From assembly GCF_009389715.1 (NCBI RefSeq), contig NC_052401.1, positions 3,445,530 through 3,509,529 of the forward strand: a DNA stretch of 64,000 nt. The letters run 5' to 3'. Origin of the DNA: Phoenix dactylifera (taxonomy: Eukaryota > Streptophyta > Magnoliopsida > Arecales > Arecaceae). Both the position numbers and the translations under genes were made by a program. The notes beneath the pieces were generated by a model, which was not told the DNA's origin, did not search any database, and was given only the letters and a program-made list of their open reading frames with translations. Shown piece by piece: positions 1 through 11,000 of this stretch (the first letter of the stretch is position 1; every line of letters begins with the position of its first letter).

Positions 1-1560
1 TTAAAATTCTAAATATATTTTATTTTTTAATTGCTAGATATATATTTTTACTAGATTAGCATGATAAATACAATTTTATCCAAAAAAAATTTACTAAATT
101 ATTATTTTATTATATCTATATATATACATATATTGGGATAAGATGAGCATGAGTATACTAGAATGATTCGAAACAAGAATCTCACACAGCAAAAGACGTA
201 ACTTAGTCGGCAATTGTATTGATCTTTTTGGCTTGAAAAATATCAAACTCTCTTAAAATTCTATATATATATATATATTTTATTTTATATTTATATTATT
301 TTTTGATTGCTAGATATATATTTTTACTGGATTAGCATGGTAAATCCAATTTTATCTATAAAAAAAAAAAAGCTTGATTTTTCCCCATAATTTCTCAAGG
401 ACCCACAATTTCCAGTTACGAATTCCCGTATCACGGCGACAGATTTGCTGAGCTTTGATTCGGACTTTTGGATGGGGGGAGCGGGAGAGGGTTCACAAGG
501 TCTAAAACCATGGTCTGAAACCGGAAACCGGAAACCGCCCCCGGTATTCGGAGCCGGCCGGTTCTAGGGCCTCCTGGTCTCGCCGCTGGCGTTGACCGGT
601 TGCACCTTGCCTCCTAGGCAAAATTGGACACTGCATTGTGACATGGTGAATTGAAGATGTGTATTGTAAGATGTTTTAGTCCAATTGAAAATAGATTTGA
701 ATCTTCTTCGTCCTCCGCAGCATCTATCATCGGTTCCTTCTTCTTAAAAAAAGAAGAGAGAAAACAAAAACATACAGTTATCATCCATCCATCAAATTTT
801 TTTATCTAGAATTCATCGTCGCTAAGTCAATTTATGATCGCTATGGATTCAATCTCGATGATGATGAAATATTTTGCTTATATTTTTCTCACATGCCAAT
901 TTCATATTTTTCAGAGATTTTTGTTCTTAGCCGACTTCTTAATATGGTGTTCCTTCATTGTTGTTTTTGTCCTCCTGCAATCTAGGTTGATCATAATTAG
1001 AATTTTGTCAATAAAAACTAGTGGAATGACTGATTTATATATATAGTGAATTTTACAAAAAAATTATATCAATATAACAAAAAAGGGAATTTAATATGCA
1101 GGCATGGAAGATTTCAAGAATTAATTTTTGTCGAAATTATTGTAACATAAAATCTTGTAAGGATGCAAAGTAGAGTCTGTGCTGATTAGCATTATGAGAT
1201 GGAAATAATCATTAAAAGAAAGATACCTGGATTCCTTTGATCTTAAGTATGTATGACCAAAATAGCTTATTTCTTGTAATAGAATGTTCCGAGTACTTTA
1301 AGCCATTAGCTACTACTGTTAGAATCTGTTTAATTACCTTCGTATTAGGCAATTTAGGTTCTTTCTTCGGACACATTCGACCTATGTTTTAGTGAAAGTG
1401 ACAAAAGAGTTTTGGAACGCAGTGAGAGAAAAGATGTAATGGTGTAAAAGTAAGCTCGTGCGCATGAAAATTATAAGAAACATGGCTAAATCAATGCTTT
1501 CCCTGATTCATGTCTCATCATGTATTTTTACGAAGTAGACCAACCCAGTCTTAGACATCA
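1..1560. other. Intergenic AT-rich DNA with a diverged short direct repeat
   Basis: No gene is supported here. Bases 1-90 and about 254-360 are diverged copies of one AT-rich segment; both contain TTGCTAGATATATATTTTTA and then a GATTAGCATG stretch. The first copy is cut by the window edge. Bases 500-560 hold a short CCGGAAA repeat. The small open frame at 834-1046 has no recognisable motif and looks random. Confidence 0.5.
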
Positions 1561-1568
1561 AATGTAAT

Positions 1569-1983
1569 TAGGACTGCAAATAGGTCGGATCGACCCGTGA
1601 CCCGACCCGACTCGCGTAAGATCTGACCCGACCCAAATTTTAGGATCCGCAGGGCTGGGACAGGTCCTAAATTTGGATCCGTTCTATTTTTTTGGATCAG
1701 ATCAGGTCCACCCAAGCTCGACTCGGACTCGAACCCAACCCGACTCTTTTTTTTTGGGTTAACTTAGTTTGCATTTTTTTTTTTTGAAATCTAATGATGG
1801 TCAAAATTTGTAGGATGGATCCGATCCGACCCAAATGATTCGTCGGATCAAAATTTGTAGGCATGCACCTGACCCGATTTTTAACCGGATCAAATATGGG
1901 TCTAAAATTAGGACTCGAACAAGAAACCGAGTCCGATGAGAGTCACTCAAGACCCAGCCCGATCTGACCCATTTGTAACCCTA
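1569..1983. mobile_element. hAT-type MITE, 415 bp
   Basis: The element starts TAGGACTGCAAATAGGTCGG. Its right end, read in reverse complement, starts TAGGGTTACAAATGGGTCAG, so the termini form an imperfect inverted repeat. Perfect 8-bp direct repeats AATGTAAT flank it at 1561-1568 and 1984-1991, the target size of hAT transposons. The interior is rich in GACCCGACCC-like subterminal repeats and codes for nothing, so it is non-autonomous. Confidence 0.85.
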
Positions 1984-1991
1984 AATGTAAT

Positions 1992-2979
1992 AGACACTAA
2001 AAGAGATATCCTCTTGTACATGTGAAAATTCCAAACTTCATAGTCATTTTAGTTCATTTTAGTTTATCAACTCCTCCAATGGAAGAAATATGTACCTTGG
2101 CGTTTCCCCTGTAATGATGACCAAGGCAAATCCCTCCTAGTTCGCCTTAGGCCTATTTTACCGACCAAAAATGATTCAGTCGTAGAGTAGTCTACTTTTT
2201 GCCTTTGTGTATTTGCTTGTTTGTTTCTACATGCCAAAGATCATTTTAGACTCTCATTCTAAAATAAATTATCTATATTTGATCCGATCAAGGAGAAGAA
2301 AAACTTTTCATGACCTTGACTCGAATCTTTCAAAAAATTTAAAAAGGTGGAAAAATTGACAGTAGGATTTAGATCCCATTTTCTTTTATTGATAATTTAT
2401 AAACTATAAATATATAGCCTCTATTTATAATAATGAGGCCCGCTCTTATACAAATCGAGTCAAAGTCCTTTTCTAATTTAAATCGGACTAGCTTTTCAAG
2501 AATAAATATTGCTAGTAGAAATAAATACATAAAAACTAAAATCTTATATGAGATAGATTTCGACTCGTACATTGATTTCTATCACTCTCCCATTTTTTTT
2601 TGGATTGAGAGATACGTCTGGTTAAAGTATTTTTCAAAAAAAAAAATTATTTGACCGGCTCGTTTTAGGGCCCAATAAATGGAACTATGCTTGATCTCTA
2701 GTTGAATGACCCCATTCGGAGGTGATGTCATGTCGTAGGTTTTAAAAAGTTAATTTAGAAAAAAAATATTTCAATCGAGCGTTAGTCGTCATATGAGCAG
2801 GTTATGATCTTTAGAAGTTTGATATATAATTTGACTTCTTGATATAGCGGTTCTCGCTCTTGACCTTTGTCCAATCTTACTTATAATAGTTAAAGTAGTT
2901 CATATCGAGTTCGGTGATCATTTAAGATTAATATTAGCTTGGTTCTGAACCACAATCTAATTTTAGAGGAGATATTAAG
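1992..2979. other. Intergenic, no gene seen
   Basis: AT-rich sequence with short open frames on both strands and no recognisable protein, RNA or transposon end. The stretch around 2680-2930 has the texture of old retrotransposon non-coding DNA, but I could not find termini. Confidence 0.4.
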
Positions 2980-2992
2980 AAATCCAAGCCTT

Positions 2993-3141
2993 TTTTTTTT
3001 TGGCTAAAATGAAAGTATCATATATAACGTATACAGATACAACCAAGAAAATAAAAAAACAAAACATTCTGGAGCGCACCATGCAATTCCGTTTCTCATA
3101 CCCATAGGTGGTCCTCCGAATGGTTGGTAACAAAAAAAAAA
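2993..3141 (-). mobile_element. 5'-truncated L1-type LINE end with perfect target duplication
   Basis: A poly-T run on the plus strand (poly-A on the minus strand) is followed by about 130 bp. Read on the minus strand, this resembles the very C-terminus of plant LINE ORF2 after the RNase H domain (compare the fuller copies near 13.9 kb and 61.7 kb). The 13-bp direct repeat AAATCCAAGCCTT lies exactly on both sides (2980-2992 and 3142-3154), as expected for target-primed reverse transcription. The element is severely 5' truncated. Confidence 0.8.
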
Positions 3142-3154
3142 AAATCCAAGCCTT

Positions 3155-4280
3155 CATTAGTCAATTAGATTGAGGAACCAGATGCCGGAGATAGAATGGT
3201 GTATGCCAAATAGCATGTGGAGAAGATATGAAATCCCCCTGTAAATCATTTTCTAAACCACCTATTACCATAATGGGACACAACATAACTGAATTATCCA
3301 ATATTTCCAAGACAAAGAAATCATCCCCGGGCTATCCATCCACATCTACTTTAGAAGGGACACCAAGAAAAACCCCTTGCAGTAGCCGTTTTTTCCAAAA
3401 GCTAGATGTGATTGAAGGACAAAGAATGGCGACATATGAAGTGATTGAAATAGATCACGATTGATGTGAATAAAAACCATTAGCACCTTTGTGCCGACGG
3501 AAAACAATGTCCAACATTGTTGTTCTCTAGACAAATGACACACCATTAATAGGTAAGCTATTGATGCAATTTTAAGTGCAAGTTGGAGTGCTCTACGGCT
3601 TGATGCAATGAACCATAGCAAAGATCTTGATGTGTTCAACAAAAAGTTGATTGAGTCGTGTATTTGATCGATATTGCAAATATTGTTTATGGGTTTTTTG
3701 TTTTTTTTTTTTGAAGCATATGAGGAGAGATTTTGAATTTGAACCCAATAGATATTTCCAACATGACAATCCCAAGATTCTAGTGATTGACAACGATATT
3801 TACGACTTTAACGCGTTCAGATAAAAAACAATCGAATCTTATCTCATGACACCATGTACCACTCGACTACCATGGGTCATCTCTAATAAGATCTATTTCT
3901 TTTCAAGCTACATAGGAATCTCCCCTTACATATAAAAAGATGCTTCGAGATATTTTAGAGCTCTCTTTCCTAATGTCACTTCTAAGGTGCCCACTTGCTA
4001 GGATAAGTCCATTTCAATAAGCATCACTTTTTAATAGGAGGCACCATAATCTCTTCCATAGCTATTCTTGAATGGAAAATATCATAGGAGAAATTATACT
4101 CTACACCAGGTGCACCATATCAGCGGTGCACCATGAAAACTATCAGAGATGATGTAAGGAGGGTGCATGATAAATGGAGTTCATAGAAACAAAAAATTTG
4201 ATTTACGTGATGTGCTGACATGGTGCACCTAAGTTAGGATATAATTTCTCGATAACAAATTTTAACAATTGTTGTTTTCG
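3155..4280. other. Intergenic, no gene seen
   Basis: Short open frames occur on both strands around 3228-3793, without recognisable motifs. A decayed retroelement origin is possible, but I cannot support a family. Confidence 0.35.
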
Positions 4281-4296
4281 AAAGCCACCAAGGTGG

Positions 4297-4610
4297 TAGC
4301 CTGGTGGTAAGAGGGCGATAATTTCGCCCGGGTTGCCCGGGTTTGAAAGGTGTGGGCGTCGATTAAATTCGGGGACTGGATGCTCCACGTCCGGTTGGCT
4401 CGTTGGCGGTCATGCTTTCCTTCCACCTGTAGCTTAGTGGTGCCAGGTGTGACGTACTCACCTTCAGGTAGGGATGATGTGAGTAAAACGGTGTCCGCCC
4501 GTATCGAACATTCTCCTGGCGGGGTGGAGGCCCAGTGTATGGAGGTTGCTACGTGAGGGTGGGCTGATCCCTTCCTCCCCCCTACCCCTCTTTTTTTTAA
4601 CAAAAAAAAA
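4297..4610 (+). mobile_element. tRNA-derived SINE, about 310 bp
   Basis: The 5' end has a pol III A-box-like stretch (TAGCCTGGTGGTAAGAGG). About 35 bp later comes a B-box-like GGGTTTGAAAGG, then a roughly 240-bp unrelated body, and the 3' end is T- and A-rich. Similar sequences flank it: AAAGCCACCAAGGTGG at 4281-4296 and AAAGCCATCAGGTGG at 4611-4625, which read as an aged target duplication. It has no coding capacity. The subfamily is not identified. Confidence 0.65.
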
Positions 4611-4625
4611 AAAGCCATCAGGTGG

Positions 4626-5733
4626 GGACTAGTTGGGATAATGAACCTACGGAACATACAAAATAGTGATGCCTTTAATTATATTTTTTTTTATTTTTAT
4701 ATGGCTTAGTTCAAGACACTGGAGAATTTCACATGGCTTTCCTTCGCCTGCCAATAGGCTCCAATCGGTGTGCATGTGGTCGAACAGAGTGCTTCTTGCT
4801 ACTTATTTGTTCTGCTAGTTGTTTATACTTCAAGAATGTGTACCTGCTTATAGGAGAGTGTGGGGGGAAAAAAAAGGGTTTAAGAAAGGGGTGGCTCCCA
4901 CCTAAAAGATGAACATGCCGCCGTTCATGTGCTGTAGTCCACAAAATAGCAAGTATGAGCCAGAGAAGATGACAACGTTGATCGTTTTGGGTGCGAACCG
5001 CATCCATCTCGACTATCATGATTGAGTGCATTTGGGATCGGCGCTGCGCTACCGATGAAATGTCGCTGCTCCACGACATATGCAAACTTTTGGAAGAATG
5101 TGTGACTCCTTTTAGGCTACACATATCAAATAGTGCAGCTAGCTGAATTGCCTCCTACGCGGCTCATCACTTCAGTAGTTTCATCTAAAAGAATCACGTG
5201 TCTACTCCTTTTTCTTTGTGCTAAGTTATTTTTTCTAATTTTGTTGGCGGCAATCACACTCCTTGTGTGTGAGGCGCCGCGGTTCGAAAAAAAAAGAAAA
5301 CAGTGATAGAGGCTAGACCATGGTTTAGATGGCACTAAGAGATTGGATCAATGCGATAGAGAGTGAGGGTGTGGCTTGAAACGGCAAGGTGAGGGACCAA
5401 ATGATATTTTTATGTTTTATTATTAAAGTAATTATTGGGCAAAAATGACGTATGAGAGGTCGAATTCAATGCACAACCACTCGTGTTAACATATAAAATT
5501 AACGTAATTCTCTTTTTAGTGTTTGTTTCCTAAGAAAAGTCATGTCACGAGACAGAGACTTGTGGCGAAGAAGACAAAGGAGGGAGGATGGTCACGTCGA
5601 GAACCCCTCGGCAATAACTGAGCCACTTGGTGTGGAAAATTCTTCTTGATGAGGCCTTGACGTGGGAGATGGATAACATGGACAAGGGAAAGCCTTTTTA
5701 TATGGGATGCAGTAGATAAGCCTTTCTAATGTT
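4626..5733. other. Intergenic, no gene seen
   Basis: Two minus-strand open frames near 4729-5335 show no family motif and lack upstream gene structure. A single B-box-like GCGGTTCGAA at about 5278 lacks a convincing A box. I see no supported gene. Confidence 0.4.
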
Positions 5734-5736
5734 TAA

Positions 5737-7166
5737 GGCCCTGTTTGGAGAGCTTTTGGAGGGCCAAAAAGCACTTTCTGGCCCTCCAACAGTACTTTTA
5801 GATGAAAAACTGTGTTTGGTAATTTTTTCAAAAAGCTGTTTCAGCTTTTGCGGGAAGCTGAAAACAGCTTTTGGGAGGAAGCTCCAATTTGGAGCTTTTG
5901 GGAGGAAGCTGTTTTAGCTTTTTCGGAAAGCTGTATTTTTGACAAAAATGCCCATATTAAAATAACATAATTACATAGTTTATCTCTATATAAACCTAAA
6001 AATCTGCTGGAGCCAAGAACCCAAGCCGTCAGACTCCCTTCCATAAAAAAATGTATTTTTCTTTTCAATTTTTGTATGCATCTCTTGAACCACATTTTAG
6101 AAGAAAAAAATTTTAATCCTTTTCCATACCTTCCAAAATCAATCTATTGTTTTTTTTTTATCATCAACCTCGCGGCCCACGCTGAGGTCCTCCTCGAGCG
6201 TGGACCACGAAGAAGAGCCCCTGGACCGCGAAAAATTATTTTATGAGAAATTATGAAAAATTATTATGGGAAATTATTTTATACTAATAATTATAATATT
6301 TTATACCTTTATTTTTGTATTATACTATAAATATAATATCATATTATATTATATCATAATACATTAATATGTTATGTTAAATAATTTAATATTATGTTAT
6401 ATTATGAAAAATTAATTTATACTAATAATTATAATATTTTATACCTTTATTATTGTATTATACTATAAATATTGTATTATATTACATTACATTATAATAC
6501 ATTAATATGTTATTTTAAATAATTTAATATTATGTTATATTATGGAAAATTAATTTATAATATTAATTATAATATTTTATACCTTTATTATTGTATTATA
6601 CTATAAATATTGTATTATATTACATTACATTGTAATACATTAATATGTTATTTTAAATAATTTAATATTATGTTATATTATGAGAAATTAATTTATACTA
6701 ATAATTATAATATTTTATACTTTTATTATTGTATTATACTATAAATATAATATATATTACATTATATCATAATACATTAATATGTTATGTTAAATAATTT
6801 AATATTATGTTATATTACCAAATATTAATTTACTCTAATAATTATATTACTATTATGCTATATTAACATAATATTATTTTATATTACAATAATATTATAC
6901 TATATCGTATATTTATGTATTAATTTATGTTATGTTTTATTATGTTGTGTTGTATAATACTATGCAATGTCCTTTATGGTAATTTTGTCATATAAAAGTA
7001 CTTTCTCAGTTTGTTTACCAAACACAAAACAAAGTACCACAGCACTTTACGAATGTAGTTACCAAACAGCAAACAGCTTTTTATAACAGCTCTACTTCAC
7101 ACAGCTTTACTTCCAACAGCTCTACTTCCAACAGCTCTACTGCCAACAGCTCTCCCAAACAGGGCC
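5737..7166. mobile_element. Tourist/PIF-Harbinger MITE, 1430 bp
   Basis: The left end reads GGCCCTGTTTGGAGAGCTTT. The right end in reverse complement reads GGCCCTGTTTGGGAGAGCTG. The flanks are TAA on both sides (5734-5736 and 7167-7169), the 3-bp target typical of PIF/Harbinger. The left arm carries repeated GGGAGGAAGCT units and the right arm repeated CAACAGCTCTACT units. There is no transposase frame, so it is non-autonomous. It is unusually long for a MITE because an AT-rich minisatellite fills its middle. Confidence 0.85.
6265..6850. repeat. 138-bp AT-rich minisatellite inside the MITE
   Basis: The anchor TTATAATATT starts at 6291, 6429, 6567 and 6705, exactly 138 bp apart, and a degenerate fifth copy begins near 6842. 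Each unit also carries TTTATTATTGTATTATACTA-like and AATACATTAATATGTTA-like blocks. The array lies wholly within the 5737-7166 element and explains its length. Confidence 0.85.
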
Positions 7167-7169
7167 TAA

Positions 7170-8037
7170 GACTGCAACTACTTACAGTGCATCCAATTGA
7201 TCTTGTGAACCTGTTCTCTATGATTTCAGTTGCTAATAAACACTGCACCATGTCCCTGGCTTCATGTGCTGTTGTAGTTCTAGCTACTTAACGTCGAAAC
7301 TATTGGTGCTGTAAGAAAAAAAAATATAATTTCTCAGATTGTAATTGAGGGGATAACAACTGTTTATAACTAAAATATCAAAGAGAAAAGAAAACATTCA
7401 GGTGGTATGGTTATACAGAGACAGGATCAACAAAAGAAGAGAATAAATCGACGATTAGTTCCCTTCCAATTACAGTTTCCTACACAATTTTCTATCCCAA
7501 GGAAGAGCTGCTGCAAAATTTGACAATCTGCATTTTTTTAAAAAAAATAAATAAAACCATTATTAGTTTTCTAATGATTTTCCACTTTCCATAATTATAA
7601 ATAGCACTCCTGTTCACCTCATTGAAAACATCTCAGGCAGATTCTGCATCAATTTATTCTCCACTGGTTTTGAACTCTTTAAGAAATTCATCTAGAGTTC
7701 TTCAACCTCTAAACATGTGAGATTTTCAGACACTTGCCATATGCACTGAGGAAGTTCCTAGGTTCAGACCAAGTTTGGTGGCTTCCCATCAGTAATCACC
7801 AACCATATGATGAGCATGAGACAATCCTAAACACATCTCCACTTCATCCACTTCTCAATGTTTTTATTGACACTAAAGCAGAGGCCTTACAATTTTAATT
7901 AATTCTACTTCAATGAACTTTGTCCAAAAATATTAAAATTTAATGAACTTTCACTCTCAGGCACCTGTATAAAGCAAGAGCCAAGATATCATTATCAAAA
8001 CACAGTGATAACAAAGAACATGAGTTTGCACCGTATC
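7170..8037. other. 3' flank of the RimP-like gene
   Basis: No separate gene is seen. The stretch next to 8037 is probably 3' UTR of the minus-strand RimP-like gene; I could not place the poly-A site. Confidence 0.4.
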
Positions 8038-11000
8038 TCAACAATCTGAATACAATCGAACTAGACTCAAGGACTCAAATGGCGTCTGCAACTGCCATTC
8101 TCTTTGTTTTCTGCTTAATGGCCTTCCCTTTCCTGCCTGTTGTCTATTTATCCTCACATCAGCTAAACCCCAAGTACACTGGCATAAGTCCAAGTCAAAG
8201 GAAATAAGTTTAAAGACGCCATCATTTTCTTGAGTTAAGGCTGTCTCCGCATTAATGCTGGAATACTTCACATACATCGGCAAGTCTTTGAATCGTTCGA
8301 GCTCCTCCGGGACACGGACAACCCTCTCTACACCAGGAGAAGACACCTTGAAAGCATCAAAATTGAATTAGCTTCAACTATTGACAGTATCCTATAAGAT
8401 TTTCTTTGATAATTAGCAAGACCACAAATTAATAGGAAGGAAAGTGCAGCTTTGTATCATAACAGCTTAACAATGATTAAATAAAATACCTCCAGGGATA
8501 TGTTCTTTGGTATTTTTCCAGCAAGCTCAGCTTCATCCAAGTGTGATTGATAAGCAGTAGAAAAGGCCTCAATGTCACTCATACATGGAGAACCATATCT
8601 ATAAAATGGCGGTTGATTAGAATAACTTTTTACCAAAATAACAAGTAACCGGCAGTGATATCAAGCGGAAGATAAACTTAGATTGGTGCTGAATTCCTAA
8701 GCAAGTTTGATTAGCATAGAAGGGCCAAACTTAATGTATTATAAATTTGATGGCATAATAACGCATTCCATAATTTAAATATGGCAGAAGAAAACTGTAG
8801 CAAAGCACCCAGCAAATAAAAAAATTCAACTAATCTTCCAAGTAAATTCTATTAAAGGGGCCTACAGCTGAGTACAGATGCATAATTATACACTTCTACA
8901 ATGACAACTATTTGTCATATCACATTTCTGGGACAAAGAACATCCCAATTTCATCATGCTAAGCTTGCACATTTCTGAACTAGTTTTCCTGATCAACTTC
9001 ATTAACTCAAAAACTTGCATAGTATATAATTTTCCCTTCATATTTGCCCTCTTTAGGACCTACAATGGGAAGAAAAGGCTGGTTTTGGTTGACAATTCGA
9101 ACTGTTACCTTGTTAAGAAATGACAGCACACTAAGAGTTCCTCAAACCACCACAATAACCGGCGAAGTTTTTGCACAATGAACTGTATATATACTCCATA
9201 GATTTTTACATCTTTTAGTTGTGAATGTTGTTATAATGTGCTTAACAACCATGTATATCAGCCAGCACATCAGGATTTTATAAGGGCTTCTTCAATAACG
9301 CTCAATTGGGGAACCCACCTGCATGTAACATCCAATCATTCTTAGTTGTGTTCACAAACACAGTTGAGACTTCCATGCTAGGTACACTATCACCTCCAGA
9401 CCTTGTTGAACTATGATTTGATGTGGACTTAGCTCCTATTTTCCTCTTTAAAAGTAAGTGGTTTCTCCTTTTGGATAGTGGCTATACCTTTTCGTGTGCA
9501 AATGCACATATATATATCTGAAAACATAACAAATATTGACATCTTCAGGTCAAATCATTTGGAGGGAATAACTCATGAGTGATCTCCATCATTACTTGTA
9601 AAGAGTGTTACATGGGACCAGATAGTTTACCCAACAAAACAGGATTGGATGTTGAAGCATCAAATCATGGTCCACTCACCAGTCCATGATATCTACCTAG
9701 ATTTCCATTTGTCAGATGAAATTCTCCTGGACTCCAATAACAACTTTCCTATACAACTTTAAGTCTCATATGAGAAGATTTTGTTCAAGTGCATTGCAAA
9801 TCTGATGATTAGTCTACATGCTTCAACTCTTGTTGTTCAAGTACTACATTAAGAAGATTAAAAATACATGCTTTGTAGCAAACTTGTTGATTGATGGTTC
9901 GGTTGGTGACAGCAGTACATGCATATGATACTGAAGAGAGAGATGGTGCAATGCCAGTTTTGATCTCTCCAATGTTCTCACCTATTCAATTGGTATCTTC
10001 ATTATATGTTGATTTATACACTTAAATACAAGTAAACTAGCATAAACTTAACAACTGTTGCAGAAGCTACTTTGTTGGCCGGTAAAATGCTGATAGATAC
10101 TTACTTACTGGAAAGCTTTTCGATGCGCAAACGGATGGTCAAATTTGTAGATGTTTTAAAAGCATATATTTTCAAGTCACCGTCAAATAACATTGAGACC
10201 TCTTCTGCAATAAGCAATGCCTCTTTGTCCCACCATGTACCAGCAAGAGAGATACCACCTCCTTCAGCTCCATCTCCTACCTTCAGAAGATTCAAATTGA
10301 TTAGAAAAACATTGTAGCTCCTTGAAACTTGTAGAACGTGTGTTGGTGCATGTGCAATTTCAGAGACAAGAAGCTCACATTGAGATCTACATACTCCACC
10401 TCAAAATCATCTTCAAAGTCCTCGGTATCATCCATCATGATCTCTACACAGTTTAAACAAACAGTCAAAAAAAAGTTAGGTAGAACATCCTTAAAAGAGG
10501 TTATGTACCAGAGAAACATCACGCTTCTGCTTTGGAAGATGAACTCCGATAGGACTTTCAGTCGAGTACAGATCTTAAAGATCTTCAATCAGCACAACAG
10601 TGATAAATAAGCTCAACCAATTTAGATCGCGCCATGTAACTCCAAGAAAGCATTATTTCACATCATGTTGACAGAAACAAGCTACTACCGATCCTTCATT
10701 TCATAAGGATTGTATCTTCCGCATGGTTATCACTTCAGATAAAAGTGGGCATAGCATTTTTTTCTCTAGCTGGTTGGCGTTAGCCAGCCTAGGAGAAGTT
10801 ATGTGTGATGAATTTTAACATAGAGATCTCATTAGACATAGTTATGCATGGTAAGATTTACAGTTGCACCTCGATGAAGAGAAGGGGAAAAGAAAAAAAG
10901 AGGGTGTATGGACCTCATTGCATGTTTTAAGAGAAAATAAAATAGGATCAACCTGCGGTTACAAGGGCAAAAAAAACAAGGGAAAAATCAAAATCAAGAG

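Noticed and set aside
4262-4657. 131-residue minus-strand open frame
   Set aside because: Antisense to the SINE body; no protein motif.
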